Part shown: positions 45,226 to 53,919 of the stretch, in pieces | Layout: every line of letters starts with the position of its first letter | How positions within the stretch are numbered: position 1 is the first letter of the stretch | NCBI GenBank assembly: GCA_040218815.1 | Contig: JAVJQS010000003.1 | Coordinates: 1-64,000 of the forward strand | Direction of reading: 5' to 3' | Origin: JAVJQS01 sp040218815 | GTDB taxonomy: Bacteria > Bacteroidota > Bacteroidia > Flavobacteriales_E > Vicingaceae | Length of the DNA: 64,000 nucleotides | Translations under genes and position numbers: made by a program | The notes under the pieces: model-generated | Databases searched by the model: none | The model's input: the letters and a program-made list of their open reading frames with translations, nothing else | What the model was told of the DNA's origin: nothing

Positions 45226-46917
45226 TTAGCTGTTCATTGAAACTAAAAACTCTTCATTGTCTTTAGTTTTTCGCATTCTGTCTTTCAAGAAGTCCATTGC
45301 TTCTACTGGATTCATATCAGCGATGTGGTTTCTCAATACCCACATACGTTGAGTAATGTCTTTTCCAAGTAATAAGTCTTCTTTTCGTGTAGAAGAAGAA
45401 ACAATGTCGATAGCTGGATATATTCTACGGTTAGAAATCTTACGATCTAATTGTAGTTCCATATTACCAGTACCCTTAAACTCTTCAAAGATCACCTCAT
45501 CCATTTTAGATCCAGTTTCTGTTAAAGCAGTTGAAAGGATAGTTAATGAACCACCATTTTCAATTTTTCTAGCTGCACCAAAAAAGCGTTTTGGTTTGTG
45601 TAATGCATTCGCATCAACTCCACCAGAAAGCACCTTTCCTGAAGCAGGTGAAACGGTATTGTAAGCTCTTGCTAAACGTGTAATAGAATCTAGTAAAATC
45701 ACAACATCATGACCACATTCAGTCATTCTTTTGGCTTTTTCCAATACAATGTTAGCCACTTTTACATGTCTGTCTGCTGGCTCGTCAAAGGTTGATGCAA
45801 TTACTTCAGCATTCACGCTTCTTGCCATATCGGTCACCTCTTCTGGTCGCTCATCGATTAAAAGAATAATCATATAAACCTCAGGGTGATTAGCAGCAAT
45901 TGCATTTGCAACTTCTTTCAATAAAGTTGTCTTACCTGTTTTTGGTTGTGCTACAATTAATCCACGCTGTCCTTTCCCGATTGGAGTAAATAAATCAATT
46001 ACTCGAGTAGAAATGCTTTCTTCCTTATGACCAGTTAATTTAAATTTTTCATTTGGGAAAAGTGGAGTCAAATACTCAAATGGCACTCTGTCCCTAACAT
46101 ATTCAGGGTCTCTACCATTAATTTCTTCCAATTTAATCAGTGGGAAATACTTTTCTCCTTCTTTTGGTGGACGGACAGTCCCTCTTACTGTATCTCCAGT
46201 TTTAAGCCCAAACAATTTAACTTGTGACTGTGATACATAAATATCATCTGGAGAATTCAGGTAGTTGTAATCTGAAGAACGCAAAAATCCATAACCATCT
46301 GGCATCATTTCCAATACCCCTTCGCCGGTTATAATTCCATCAAAATCGTATTCCTTTTTCTTTGGTGCTCTATTTTGGTTGGGATTATTGCGGTTAGTGT
46401 TTTGATTGCCTTGGTTACGCTGTGCGTTATTATTGTTATTATTCTGTTGATTGTTATTCTTATTCTCATTCGACTTATTACTAGCATCAGCTGGTTTAGC
46501 TTGAGGCTTTTTTGTATTCGTTGAAGAACTGTTAGAATTATCGCTTTTATTCTCTTGTTTTTGGGCCTTCAACTGCGGTCGAACAACACGTTCTGAGGGA
46601 GCTTTTTTCGGGTAAGCTACCTTTTTGGGAGCGTCTGAAGAATCTTTTGAGCTTGTATCCTCAGCTTTTTTTGGTGCTGACTTTGAACTTGAAGAACTTG
46701 GTTTTTCTTTTTTTGTTTCAGCCTTACTTGAAGAAGTTTTTTTAGCATCTTCCTTTTCAGCAGCTTTGGCTACCTCGGGTTTCATCGCTTGATAATCTAA
46801 AATTTGATAGATTAGATCTTCTTTTTTTAATTTTTGAAACTTTTTGATGTCGAGCTCTTTAGCAAGCTCTTTTAATTCGATAACCGTTTTTTGGTTAAGT
46901 TGTAAAATATCGTACAT
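45226..46917 (-). CDS. rho: Transcription termination factor Rho with long Asn/Lys/Ser-rich insert
   Basis: A 563-residue Rho; the E. coli protein has 419. The N-terminal Rho_N helical domain (1-45, LKELAKELDIKKFQKLKKED) is followed by a disordered insert (about 50-188) rich in K/S, then N/Q, with runs of Asn. The OB-fold RNA-binding domain (about 195-290) has GVLEMMPDGYGFLRS. The hexameric ATPase has Walker A AQPKTGKTTL, Walker B VVILLDSITRLARAYN and the Q/R loops. Such inserts are known in Bacteroidota Rho and have been linked to condensate formation and RNA binding. It is transcribed together with the DUF4199 gene. Confidence 0.97.
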   Translation of the reverse strand: MYDILQLNQKTVIELKELAKELDIKKFQKLKKEDLIYQILDYQAMKPEVAKAAEKEDAKKTSSSKAETKKEKPSSSSSKSAPKKAEDTSSKDSSDAPKKVAYPKKAPSERVVRPQLKAQKQENKSDNSNSSSTNTKKPQAKPADASNKSNENKNNNQQNNNNNNAQRNQGNQNTNRNNPNQNRAPKKKEYDFDGIITGEGVLEMMPDGYGFLRSSDYNYLNSPDDIYVSQSQVKLFGLKTGDTVRGTVRPPKEGEKYFPLIKLEEINGRDPEYVRDRVPFEYLTPLFPNEKFKLTGHKEESISTRVIDLFTPIGKGQRGLIVAQPKTGKTTLLKEVANAIAANHPEVYMIILLIDERPEEVTDMARSVNAEVIASTFDEPADRHVKVANIVLEKAKRMTECGHDVVILLDSITRLARAYNTVSPASGKVLSGGVDANALHKPKRFFGAARKIENGGSLTILSTALTETGSKMDEVIFEEFKGTGNMELQLDRKISNRRIYPAIDIVSSSTRKEDLLLGKDITQRMWVLRNHIADMNPVEAMDFLKDRMRKTKDNEEFLVSMNS

Positions 46918-47049
46918 GAAATATATCTAGTGAGGGGTATGAATGTAATATTCGTAAATTATTTGAAATTGTAGTTCTAGAAAACTGTTCTTAGAGATGT
47001 CTTTTAGAATCAAAGACAATGCAATAGTACAAATATTAATTGAAAAATA

Positions 47050-48072
47050 CTATTTATGCTTGTAAATGTTTTCAATGATTTCAACAACCTTTAGGCCTTC
47101 CAAGCTATTTGTAGTAACACTTTTATTATTTAATAATGTATCAACAACGTTCTGAATAACAAATTGATGGTTAGCAGCACTTCCTTTATATTTCCCGTAA
47201 TCATTTGGAGGTAAGGTCTCTTCCAACTCAGGCTGCTCGTAGTTATCTATATGACAATAGACAATTTCGTTCATGTATTGTCCTCCTACCTTTACACTGC
47301 CTTTTTCTCCGACAATTGATAGACTACTTTCCATATTTTGTCCAAAAACTGCTGTAGAATAGTTTAAACTTCCCGCACCTCCATTCACAAAATCAAACTG
47401 AACAATTCCAGAATCTTCAAATTCTGTCGTTTTTTGGTGGTTAAAGTCGTAAAAACTAGCTTTAATGTTCTTAATGTCACCAAACAACCAAAACATGGTA
47501 TCTAAAAAATGACTGAACTGTGTAAATAGTGTTCCACCGTCCTTTTCTAGCTTTCCTTTCCAATACTCAGGGTTTCCTCCTTGGTAATAATCATCATCAC
47601 GGTTCCAAAAACAATTGATGTTTACCATATAGATGTCACCCAATTTATTGCCGCTTACAATTTCTTTCAACCAACGTGAAGGTGGACTGTACCTGTTTTG
47701 CATTACGCAGAATACGCGTTTATTTACTTGTAATGATTCATGAATTACTTTTTCAGCGTCAACCTTACTTAAGGCCATTGGTTTTTCAACTACCACATGA
47801 CAATCATTATTTAATGCAGCAAGAGATTGTTGAGCATGAAGGTAATTTGGGGTGCAAACATTAATAACATCTACAGATATATCTGAAGCTAAAAAGTCAT
47901 CCATGCTCATAAAGAATGGCACATCAAACTCCTCAACAAGTTCTTTTTCTAGTGACTCATTGGTATCTACAATTGCACATAACTCGGCATCCTTATTTAA
48001 TTTTACCATGCTAGCATGCCTACGCCCGATTCTTCCTGCCCCTATTACCGCAAATTTTATTTTCACACTCAT
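47050..48072 (-). CDS. Gfo/Idh/MocA family NAD(P)-dependent sugar oxidoreductase
   Basis: A 340-residue enzyme. I choose ATG 48072 (MSVKIKFAVIGAGRIG), which puts the Rossmann motif GAGRIGRRH at the usual distance; an ATG eight codons earlier is possible. The NAD(P)-binding domain contains the conserved VVVEKPMAL (catalytic Lys). The C-terminal domain has FWNRDDDYYQ, WKGKLEKDGGTLFTQFSHFLD, close to WlbA/WbpB-type UDP-N-acetylglucosaminuronate dehydrogenases, so a role in making a rare sugar for surface glycans is likely. The divergent neighbour galE (48199) supports a sugar-nucleotide context. Substrate is inferred. Confidence 0.9.
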   Translation of the reverse strand: MSVKIKFAVIGAGRIGRRHASMVKLNKDAELCAIVDTNESLEKELVEEFDVPFFMSMDDFLASDISVDVINVCTPNYLHAQQSLAALNNDCHVVVEKPMALSKVDAEKVIHESLQVNKRVFCVMQNRYSPPSRWLKEIVSGNKLGDIYMVNINCFWNRDDDYYQGGNPEYWKGKLEKDGGTLFTQFSHFLDTMFWLFGDIKNIKASFYDFNHQKTTEFEDSGIVQFDFVNGGAGSLNYSTAVFGQNMESSLSIVGEKGSVKVGGQYMNEIVYCHIDNYEQPELEETLPPNDYGKYKGSAANHQFVIQNVVDTLLNNKSVTTNSLEGLKVVEIIENIYKHK

Positions 48073-48121
48073 AATCTTGTTCTTTACAGCTTGCAATATT
48101 AGTATTATTTGAAACTAAATG

Positions 48122-48129
48122 TATCTTTG
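48122..48129 (+). promoter_or_regulatory. -7 promoter element of galE
   Basis: TATCTTTG matches TAnnTTTG; predicted start about 48136, leader about 63 nt. The -33 site is poor (TTAG). Confidence 0.45.
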
Positions 48130-48198
48130 AAGCCCATAAAATGAAGCTTTTGTTCAAGCAAAAACAAGCAACTCATTAACGATTACTTGACCTAATAG

Positions 48199-49224
48199 AT
48201 GAAAAAAAAGAAGATTGTAGTTACAGGCGGAGCAGGTTACATAGGTTCACACACCATTGTAGAATTATCAGAAGCTGGGTTCGATGAAATTTATTCAATA
48301 GACAACTACATTAATTCTAGTCCTTCCAATTACAATAAACTTGAAAAGCTGGTGAATCAATTGCCCTCAATACACGAGCTTGATTTGACTGATCGTAAGT
48401 TGGTCTTTGAGTTTTTTAAAAATCATCAAGTGGATGCTGTGATACATTTTGCCGCTTTAAAATCGGTTCCTGAATCAGTTGATGCCCCTAATAAGTATTA
48501 TCGCAATAATTTAAATTCATTGATCAATGTGTTAGATGCCATGCACGAAAACAAGGTGAATGAGTTTATTTTTTCAAGCTCTTGTTCTGTTTATGGTAAT
48601 CCTCAAACACTTCCTGTAACAGAGAACTTCCCTTTTGGAAAAGCAGAATCCCCTTATGCGAATACCAAACAAATGGGAGAGGAAATTATTCAAGCATTTT
48701 CTAAGGCAAATCCAAATTTTAAAGCAATTTCACTACGTTACTTTAATCCAGTTGGTGCACACCCATCGGCCCTAATAGGAGAAGGATTTAGCGAAAGACC
48801 AAACAATTTAGTTCCAATAATAACTCAAACTGCAGCCGGATTAAGAGATAAATTAATCGTTTTTGGAAATGATTACAATACAAAAGATGGGAGTTGTATA
48901 CGCGATTACATCCACGTGTGCGATATTGCAGATGCCCATGTGAAGGCAGTTGAGTTGTTTGAATCTAATCAACTAACAACAAACTATAAGGTCATCAACC
49001 TAGGAAGTGGAGTTGGTACATCAGTATTTGAAATGCTACGAGAGTTTGAAAACATTAATGATATAAAAGTGCCTTATGAAATTGGTGCTCGAAGGGCAGG
49101 TGATGTCGAAAGTATTTACGCGAATAATGATTACGCCAAAAAAACATTAGGATGGAGAGCAACGCGCAGTTTAGCTGAAATGCTTTCCAGTGCCTGGAAG
49201 TGGCAAAAGAAGTCTACCATCTAG
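48199..49224 (+). CDS. galE: UDP-glucose 4-epimerase
   Basis: A 341-residue short-chain dehydrogenase/reductase of the extended type. NAD-binding VVTGGAGYIGSHT at 7-19, SSSCSVYG with the catalytic Ser, SPYANTKQMGEE with the Tyr-x3-Lys pair, and SLRYFNPVGAHPS are all typical of GalE. It interconverts UDP-glucose and UDP-galactose, feeding surface polysaccharide synthesis. It is divergent from the Gfo/Idh/MocA gene and convergent with the RNA methyltransferase gene, 22 bp stop to stop. Confidence 0.95.
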   Translation: MKKKKIVVTGGAGYIGSHTIVELSEAGFDEIYSIDNYINSSPSNYNKLEKLVNQLPSIHELDLTDRKLVFEFFKNHQVDAVIHFAALKSVPESVDAPNKYYRNNLNSLINVLDAMHENKVNEFIFSSSCSVYGNPQTLPVTENFPFGKAESPYANTKQMGEEIIQAFSKANPNFKAISLRYFNPVGAHPSALIGEGFSERPNNLVPIITQTAAGLRDKLIVFGNDYNTKDGSCIRDYIHVCDIADAHVKAVELFESNQLTTNYKVINLGSGVGTSVFEMLREFENINDIKVPYEIGARRAGDVESIYANNDYAKKTLGWRATRSLAEMLSSAWKWQKKSTI

Positions 49225-49246
49225 AAAGAATTATAGACCTAACCCA

Positions 49247-50575
49247 TTACTTGTTATTTTCGGCCTTCATATCCTTCAACTTACCATCAAACAATTCATA
49301 CTTTCTAAACTGGCATTCCAACTTGCCATTCATCACTGGGATTTTTTTGGAAGGCTTTAAGCCAATATTTTTAAAAGATTCTTCATCTGATGCAATAATC
49401 CAAGCTGTCCAACCTGCATACTCATGTTTTAAGGCTGATCCAAAGCGCTCGTAGAAATCCGGTAGGCCTTCTTGAAGTTCTAAGCGCTCGCCGTAAGGTG
49501 GATTCACTATCATCACTCCTTTTTCGGCAGGAGGTTCTTCTTTAAAAAAATCTGCCTGCTCTAAAACAATACTCTTACGCATATTTGCAGTATTGATATT
49601 TGTTCGAGCACTTCTAATATTATTAGAATTCATCTCTCGGGCAAATATTTTTACTTTCAACGGGGTATATTCTTCTTGAGCTTCTCCTAACACTTTTGAC
49701 AAGAGTGCTTGGTCATAGTTTTTCCACCCTTCAAATGCAAAATGAGTACGATTCAAATTGGGTGGAATGTTGCACGCAATCAAAGCAGCTTCAATTGCAA
49801 TTGTTCCTGTTCCTGTCATTGGATCTAAGAAATTAGTCTCTCCTTTCCAACCGCTCTTTAAAATCAGTCCAGCCGCTAAGCACTCATTAATTGGTGCCAA
49901 ATGCTGTTTTGTTCGATAGCCTCTTTTAAATAAGGGATCACCTGAACTATCTAATGATAAGGTAACATTTGTATCGTTAATATGCAGATGAATTCTAACG
50001 TCAGGTTGATACCTTTCTACATTTGGACGTTTAATTTGTTGTTCTCTAAATCTATCCACAATGGCATCTTTTATTCTAAGGGAAGCAAACTGACTATGTG
50101 TAAAATGTTCAGAATGCACAGCTGAATCAATTGAAAATGTTTTTTCTTCAGAAAACACCTTTTCCCACGCTATATTTTTAGCTCTGCCATATAACTCATC
50201 ATCATTTTTAGCTTGATAATTAAACAGAGGTCGCAATACTTTTAACGCAGTTCGCAGCCAAATATTAGCGCGATACAAGAGTTCTAAATCCCCCTTAAAT
50301 TCAACCGCTCGTCTAGCTTTCACAACTTCTTTTGCCCCTATAGCAATTAATTCTTGTTCCAGCTCATCCTCCATATTTTGCATACAAGTAGCAACCATAT
50401 CGAAGTCTCCATCAGAAATAACTTTTACAGCCTTTGAAGTAGATGGCTTAGTGCTTGGTTTTGCGCTTGACTTAGTGCGATCATACTTTTTTTCAGCGGG
50501 TTTCCGAGTTATATTCAGTTTTTTAAGAATAGAAGGCTCTTTTGAATCATCGGACTTATTTTCATTCTCATTCAT
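49247..50575 (-). CDS. THUMP-domain RNA methyltransferase (RlmL N-terminal type)
   Basis: 442 residues from ATG 50575; a GTG two codons earlier is less likely because the -7 promoter element ends only 6 bp before the ATG. A Lys/Ser-rich tail of about 55 residues precedes ferredoxin-like/THUMP domain (about 55-165, ATCMQNMEDELEQELIAIG), then the UPF0020 SAM-dependent methyltransferase with LDPMTGTGTIAIEAAL and catalytic IVNPPYGERL near residue 358. E. coli RlmL (RlmK/L) uses this half to make m2G2445 in 23S rRNA; the site in this organism is inferred. The RlmK half is absent, as is usual in Bacteroidota. Confidence 0.9.
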   Translation of the reverse strand: MNENENKSDDSKEPSILKKLNITRKPAEKKYDRTKSSAKPSTKPSTSKAVKVISDGDFDMVATCMQNMEDELEQELIAIGAKEVVKARRAVEFKGDLELLYRANIWLRTALKVLRPLFNYQAKNDDELYGRAKNIAWEKVFSEEKTFSIDSAVHSEHFTHSQFASLRIKDAIVDRFREQQIKRPNVERYQPDVRIHLHINDTNVTLSLDSSGDPLFKRGYRTKQHLAPINECLAAGLILKSGWKGETNFLDPMTGTGTIAIEAALIACNIPPNLNRTHFAFEGWKNYDQALLSKVLGEAQEEYTPLKVKIFAREMNSNNIRSARTNINTANMRKSIVLEQADFFKEEPPAEKGVMIVNPPYGERLELQEGLPDFYERFGSALKHEYAGWTAWIIASDEESFKNIGLKPSKKIPVMNGKLECQFRKYELFDGKLKDMKAENNK

Positions 50576-50580
50576 GGCCA

Positions 50581-50588
50581 CAAAGTTA
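50581..50588 (-). promoter_or_regulatory. -7 element giving a leaderless methyltransferase mRNA
   Basis: TAACTTTG on the minus strand, ending 6 bp before ATG 50575. Transcription would start on or next to the A of the start codon. No good TTTG lies 19 bp further up. Confidence 0.5.
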
Positions 50589-50684
50589 CGCTTGTAGTTG
50601 CAGTATATTTTTATTGTTTTTCAATTGTTTAAAAAGAATTATTCAAATCAGATTCAATTCTAAGGAAATCATTTTCTTTGAAGC

Positions 50685-52448
50685 ATGAATCTAGCTACCA
50701 TCGACTGGATAATAATCGGTGTCTACTTAATTATAGCACTAGGCATTGGATTTTTCTTTAAAAATCAAGCTAGTAAAAGCTTAAGCGACTTCTTTCTGGG
50801 AGGAAGAAAGTTACCCTGGTACATTGCTGGAATATCGATGGTTGCTACAACTTTTGCAGCTGACACACCGCTTTGGGTCACAGAAAAAATTGCCCAACAC
50901 GGAATTTCGGGCAACTGGTTATGGTGGAACATGTTGATCGGCGGAATGCTAACTACATTTTTCTTTGCCCGATTGTGGCGAAGAGCTGAAATTGTTACTG
51001 AATTAGAATTTATTGAATTACGTTATAGTGGAAAAGCTGCTGCCTTTTTACGAGGATTCAAATCTGTTTATATGGGCATTTTTCTAAATGCCATTATTAT
51101 TGGTTGGGTGAATGTCGCGCTTGCTTCTATTCTAAAGGTATTTTTCGATTTAGATGAAAGTCAAATAATTTATGTAGTTGCCGCAGCTATGATCATTGTT
51201 GCCATCTATTCTTCCCTTTCGGGGTTAATCGGTGTGGCCATAACTGACTTCTTCCAGTTTTTTATTGCCATGGCGGGCTGCATAATCTTAGCTGTAGTTG
51301 TTTTAAATACTGAAAAAGTTGGTGGAATTTCAGGTTTAAAAGCTCAATTACCTGCCTGGCGATTTGATTTTTTTCCAAAAATAAACTCTGGTTCAGTAGC
51401 AAATGATATTGGAACTTATAGTGTTACTATCGGTGCATTTTTAACCTTTAGTTTAGTTCAATGGTGGGCGAGCTGGTATCCTGGCGCTGAACCGGGTGGT
51501 GGTGGGTATATCGCTCAGCGAATGATGAGTGCAAAAGATGAGAAAAACGCTGTTTTTGCAACCTTATTTTTCCAAATTGCGCATTATTGCTTACGTCCAT
51601 GGCCATGGATTATCGTTGGTCTTTGTGCGCTTGTACTTTACCCTGAACTCTCAATCGAAGATTCTGGTCAAGGTTTCGTTATGGCTATGAAAGACTATTT
51701 ACCTGTAGGATTAAAGGGACTATTACTTGTGGCATTTTTATCTGCCTACATGAGTACAATATCTACGCAACTCAATTGGGGTGCTAGCTATTTAACGAAT
51801 GACTTATACAAGCGATTTTTAAAAAAGAAACGAGAAGAATCGTCTGAGACCGAGCAAAAAGATTATGTAAAAAAGGCCCGACTTTTTACTGTTTTAATCA
51901 TGTTGGTAGCCTTATTTGCCACTACTCAAATTTCTTCTATTGACAGTGCGGCAGCATTTTTAATTGAATGTGGAGCAGGTTTAGGTATGGTTCTTATTTT
52001 AAGGTGGTATTGGTGGAGAATAAATGCTTGGAGTGAAATTACTGCTAGTATTGCCCCTTTTATTGGTTATTCATTATCAAACTATGTTCTTCACTTAGAT
52101 TATCCTTATAATTTTTTATTTACAGTTGGCTTTAGCACAGTGTGTTGGCTAATTATCACCTTTTTAAGCAAACCAACTGATGATTCAACTTTAAAATATT
52201 TTTATGAAAAAGTAAAACCCGATGGGCTATGGAAACCGTATAACAAAACAAAAAAATCTTCAAAGAATTTAGTTTCTCTCTTTTTATGTTGGATTAGTTC
52301 TATTATTATGGTGTATTCTACTCTCTTTTTTATCGGAGATATAATCTTCCAGAACGTTTATCATGCATTGATAGAAGCTGTTGTAATAATTATTTCTTTT
52401 TTCATTTTAAGATATCAATTGAAAAAAACACGCATTTTTGAGATTTAG
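50685..52448 (+). CDS. Sodium:solute symporter (SSS family)
   Basis: A 587-residue inner-membrane transporter with about 13-14 helices. Family signatures: DWIIIGVYLIIALGIGF at the N-terminus, SLSDFFLGGRKLPWYIAGIS, VATTFAADTPLW, the ALSGLIGVAITDFFQF-like region (SSLSGLIGVAITDF) and LLLVAFLSAYMSTISTQLNWGA. Such Bacteroidota members are annotated as Na+-driven uptake systems for sugars or similar small solutes; the substrate cannot be read. A near-consensus -7 element (TTTCTTTG, 50673-50680) ends 4 bp before the ATG. Confidence 0.93.
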   Translation: MNLATIDWIIIGVYLIIALGIGFFFKNQASKSLSDFFLGGRKLPWYIAGISMVATTFAADTPLWVTEKIAQHGISGNWLWWNMLIGGMLTTFFFARLWRRAEIVTELEFIELRYSGKAAAFLRGFKSVYMGIFLNAIIIGWVNVALASILKVFFDLDESQIIYVVAAAMIIVAIYSSLSGLIGVAITDFFQFFIAMAGCIILAVVVLNTEKVGGISGLKAQLPAWRFDFFPKINSGSVANDIGTYSVTIGAFLTFSLVQWWASWYPGAEPGGGGYIAQRMMSAKDEKNAVFATLFFQIAHYCLRPWPWIIVGLCALVLYPELSIEDSGQGFVMAMKDYLPVGLKGLLLVAFLSAYMSTISTQLNWGASYLTNDLYKRFLKKKREESSETEQKDYVKKARLFTVLIMLVALFATTQISSIDSAAAFLIECGAGLGMVLILRWYWWRINAWSEITASIAPFIGYSLSNYVLHLDYPYNFLFTVGFSTVCWLIITFLSKPTDDSTLKYFYEKVKPDGLWKPYNKTKKSSKNLVSLFLCWISSIIMVYSTLFFIGDIIFQNVYHALIEAVVIIISFFILRYQLKKTRIFEI

Positions 52449-52496
52449 TTATCTTTACGGCCATTCAAAATTTAACAGACTTTTATACAGACCAAA

Positions 52497-53417
52497 ATGT
52501 TAAAACAAATACAATACATCTTCAAATCAAATTTTAAGAAAATTATTATCGCATCGATGTCAATGCTTATTGTTTTTGCGTGTGCTGAAGATCAAAAAAG
52601 AAGCACCGATAACAAAGATGGAGATGATAATAAAGTAGAAAAGAAAAATTCAAACTTGTTTGAAATTGAAGGTAAAGTTTTTAGTATTCCCTCACCTATT
52701 CAAACTGCCTTTCTCTTAAAGGAAGCTGGTGCAGCTTATTCTTCAAGTATTTTAAATCCTACAACATCAGTTAATAATTATTCTACTAAAAATAAAAAAG
52801 CATTAAACTTAGGAGTTTATGGTGCAGATCTTGCATATGCCACAATTTATGATCAAACACAAGATGCTATCTCCTATATGGCAGTTACCAAAAGATTATC
52901 ATCCGAATTGAATATTAGCAATTTATTCGATGAAAAAATGATCAAGCGGTTCGAGGCTAATTTAGGAAATCAAGATTCTTTATTGGTATTAGTTTCAGAT
53001 GCTTTTAAAGCTTCTGATAAATACTTAAAAAATAGTAAACAAGACGATTTAAGCGTATTAATTCTTGCAGGAGGTTGGGTTGAAACACTTTACTTAGCAG
53101 CAGAATTAAGTGGAACAACTGACAATGCTAAGATAAAAAACAGAATAGGTGAGCAAAAAATCACTATAAAAAATCTAATTAATTTATTACTTCCATTCCA
53201 AAAAAACGAAGAAATTGTTAGCTTAGTTAATCAACTAAATGAATTGAAAGATTTATATAAAGGCATTGAGTTTACATACACTTATAAAGAACCTGAAGTG
53301 GATGTAGAAAATAAAACAACCACAATTACATCAGAGTCTAACGTAACAATGACCGAACAACAATTAAAAGATATTTCTGCAAAAGTTAAAGACATCAGAA
53401 ACTTTATTATTAAATAA
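52497..53417 (+). CDS. Putative lipoprotein
   Basis: A 306-residue protein of unknown function. A basic start and hydrophobic stretch end in LIVFAC, a lipobox with acceptor Cys29, followed by a charged DQKRSTDNKDGDDNK linker. Met21 or Met23 would be too short for a signal, so the ATG at 52497 is preferred. The mature part is mainly helical, with a repeated pattern of Leu/Lys/Asp and the motif LNLGVYGADLAYATIYDQ, which I recall from uncharacterised Bacteroidota lipoproteins. It is followed 7 bp later by a small secreted protein gene, so both are probably co-transcribed and act at the outer membrane or in the periplasm. Confidence 0.8.
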   Translation: MLKQIQYIFKSNFKKIIIASMSMLIVFACAEDQKRSTDNKDGDDNKVEKKNSNLFEIEGKVFSIPSPIQTAFLLKEAGAAYSSSILNPTTSVNNYSTKNKKALNLGVYGADLAYATIYDQTQDAISYMAVTKRLSSELNISNLFDEKMIKRFEANLGNQDSLLVLVSDAFKASDKYLKNSKQDDLSVLILAGGWVETLYLAAELSGTTDNAKIKNRIGEQKITIKNLINLLLPFQKNEEIVSLVNQLNELKDLYKGIEFTYTYKEPEVDVENKTTTITSESNVTMTEQQLKDISAKVKDIRNFIIK

Positions 53418-53424
53418 TTTGTCC

Positions 53425-53850
53425 ATGAAAAGAATTTTATTAACACTTGGTATTTTCTGCCTCGTATTTTTAGCTGCAAACACTTCAGCTAAAGCACAAT
53501 GTGACACTATTGCAACCATCTGTAGCAAAAACTTTACAGACGATTATTTATCTGATGGTCAAGAATATAGAGCATTATTGGTAAATGAGCAAACGGCTGA
53601 GTTTAACCTCACATTGTATGGCGGAAGCACTTATCGTTTTGGTGCTTGCAGCGGCCTAGAAAAAGGAAATTTGATTTTTAGACTGTACGATGAAGAGCGA
53701 AATGAAATTTTCTCGAACAAAGATTATGAATTGTCTGATTATTGGGACTTTAAAGTTAGCTCAACTTTAGATGTGATAGTTGAAGCAAACCTTAACTTAG
53801 ATGAAGTAAGTTCAGGTTGTGCAGTATTGCTTGTTGGTTTTAAGCCATAA
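53425..53850 (+). CDS. Small secreted protein
   Basis: A 141-residue protein from ATG 53425; a TTG two codons earlier is unlikely. The signal peptide ends near NTSAKAQ (about residue 25). Four cysteines are visible in the mature part (CDT, ICSK, GACS, GCAV), consistent with two disulfides. The sequence YGGSTYRFGACSG and FRLYDEERNEI suggests a compact beta-sandwich. Function unknown. It lies 7 bp after a lipoprotein gene and 69 bp before an ABC transporter gene. Confidence 0.8.
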   Translation: MKRILLTLGIFCLVFLAANTSAKAQCDTIATICSKNFTDDYLSDGQEYRALLVNEQTAEFNLTLYGGSTYRFGACSGLEKGNLIFRLYDEERNEIFSNKDYELSDYWDFKVSSTLDVIVEANLNLDEVSSGCAVLLVGFKP

Positions 53851-53919
53851 GTATTTCTCTTCACCTAAATTTCATCGATAGTCCAAAATATAAAACCTAA
53901 CTACTCCAATCTTTATTAA

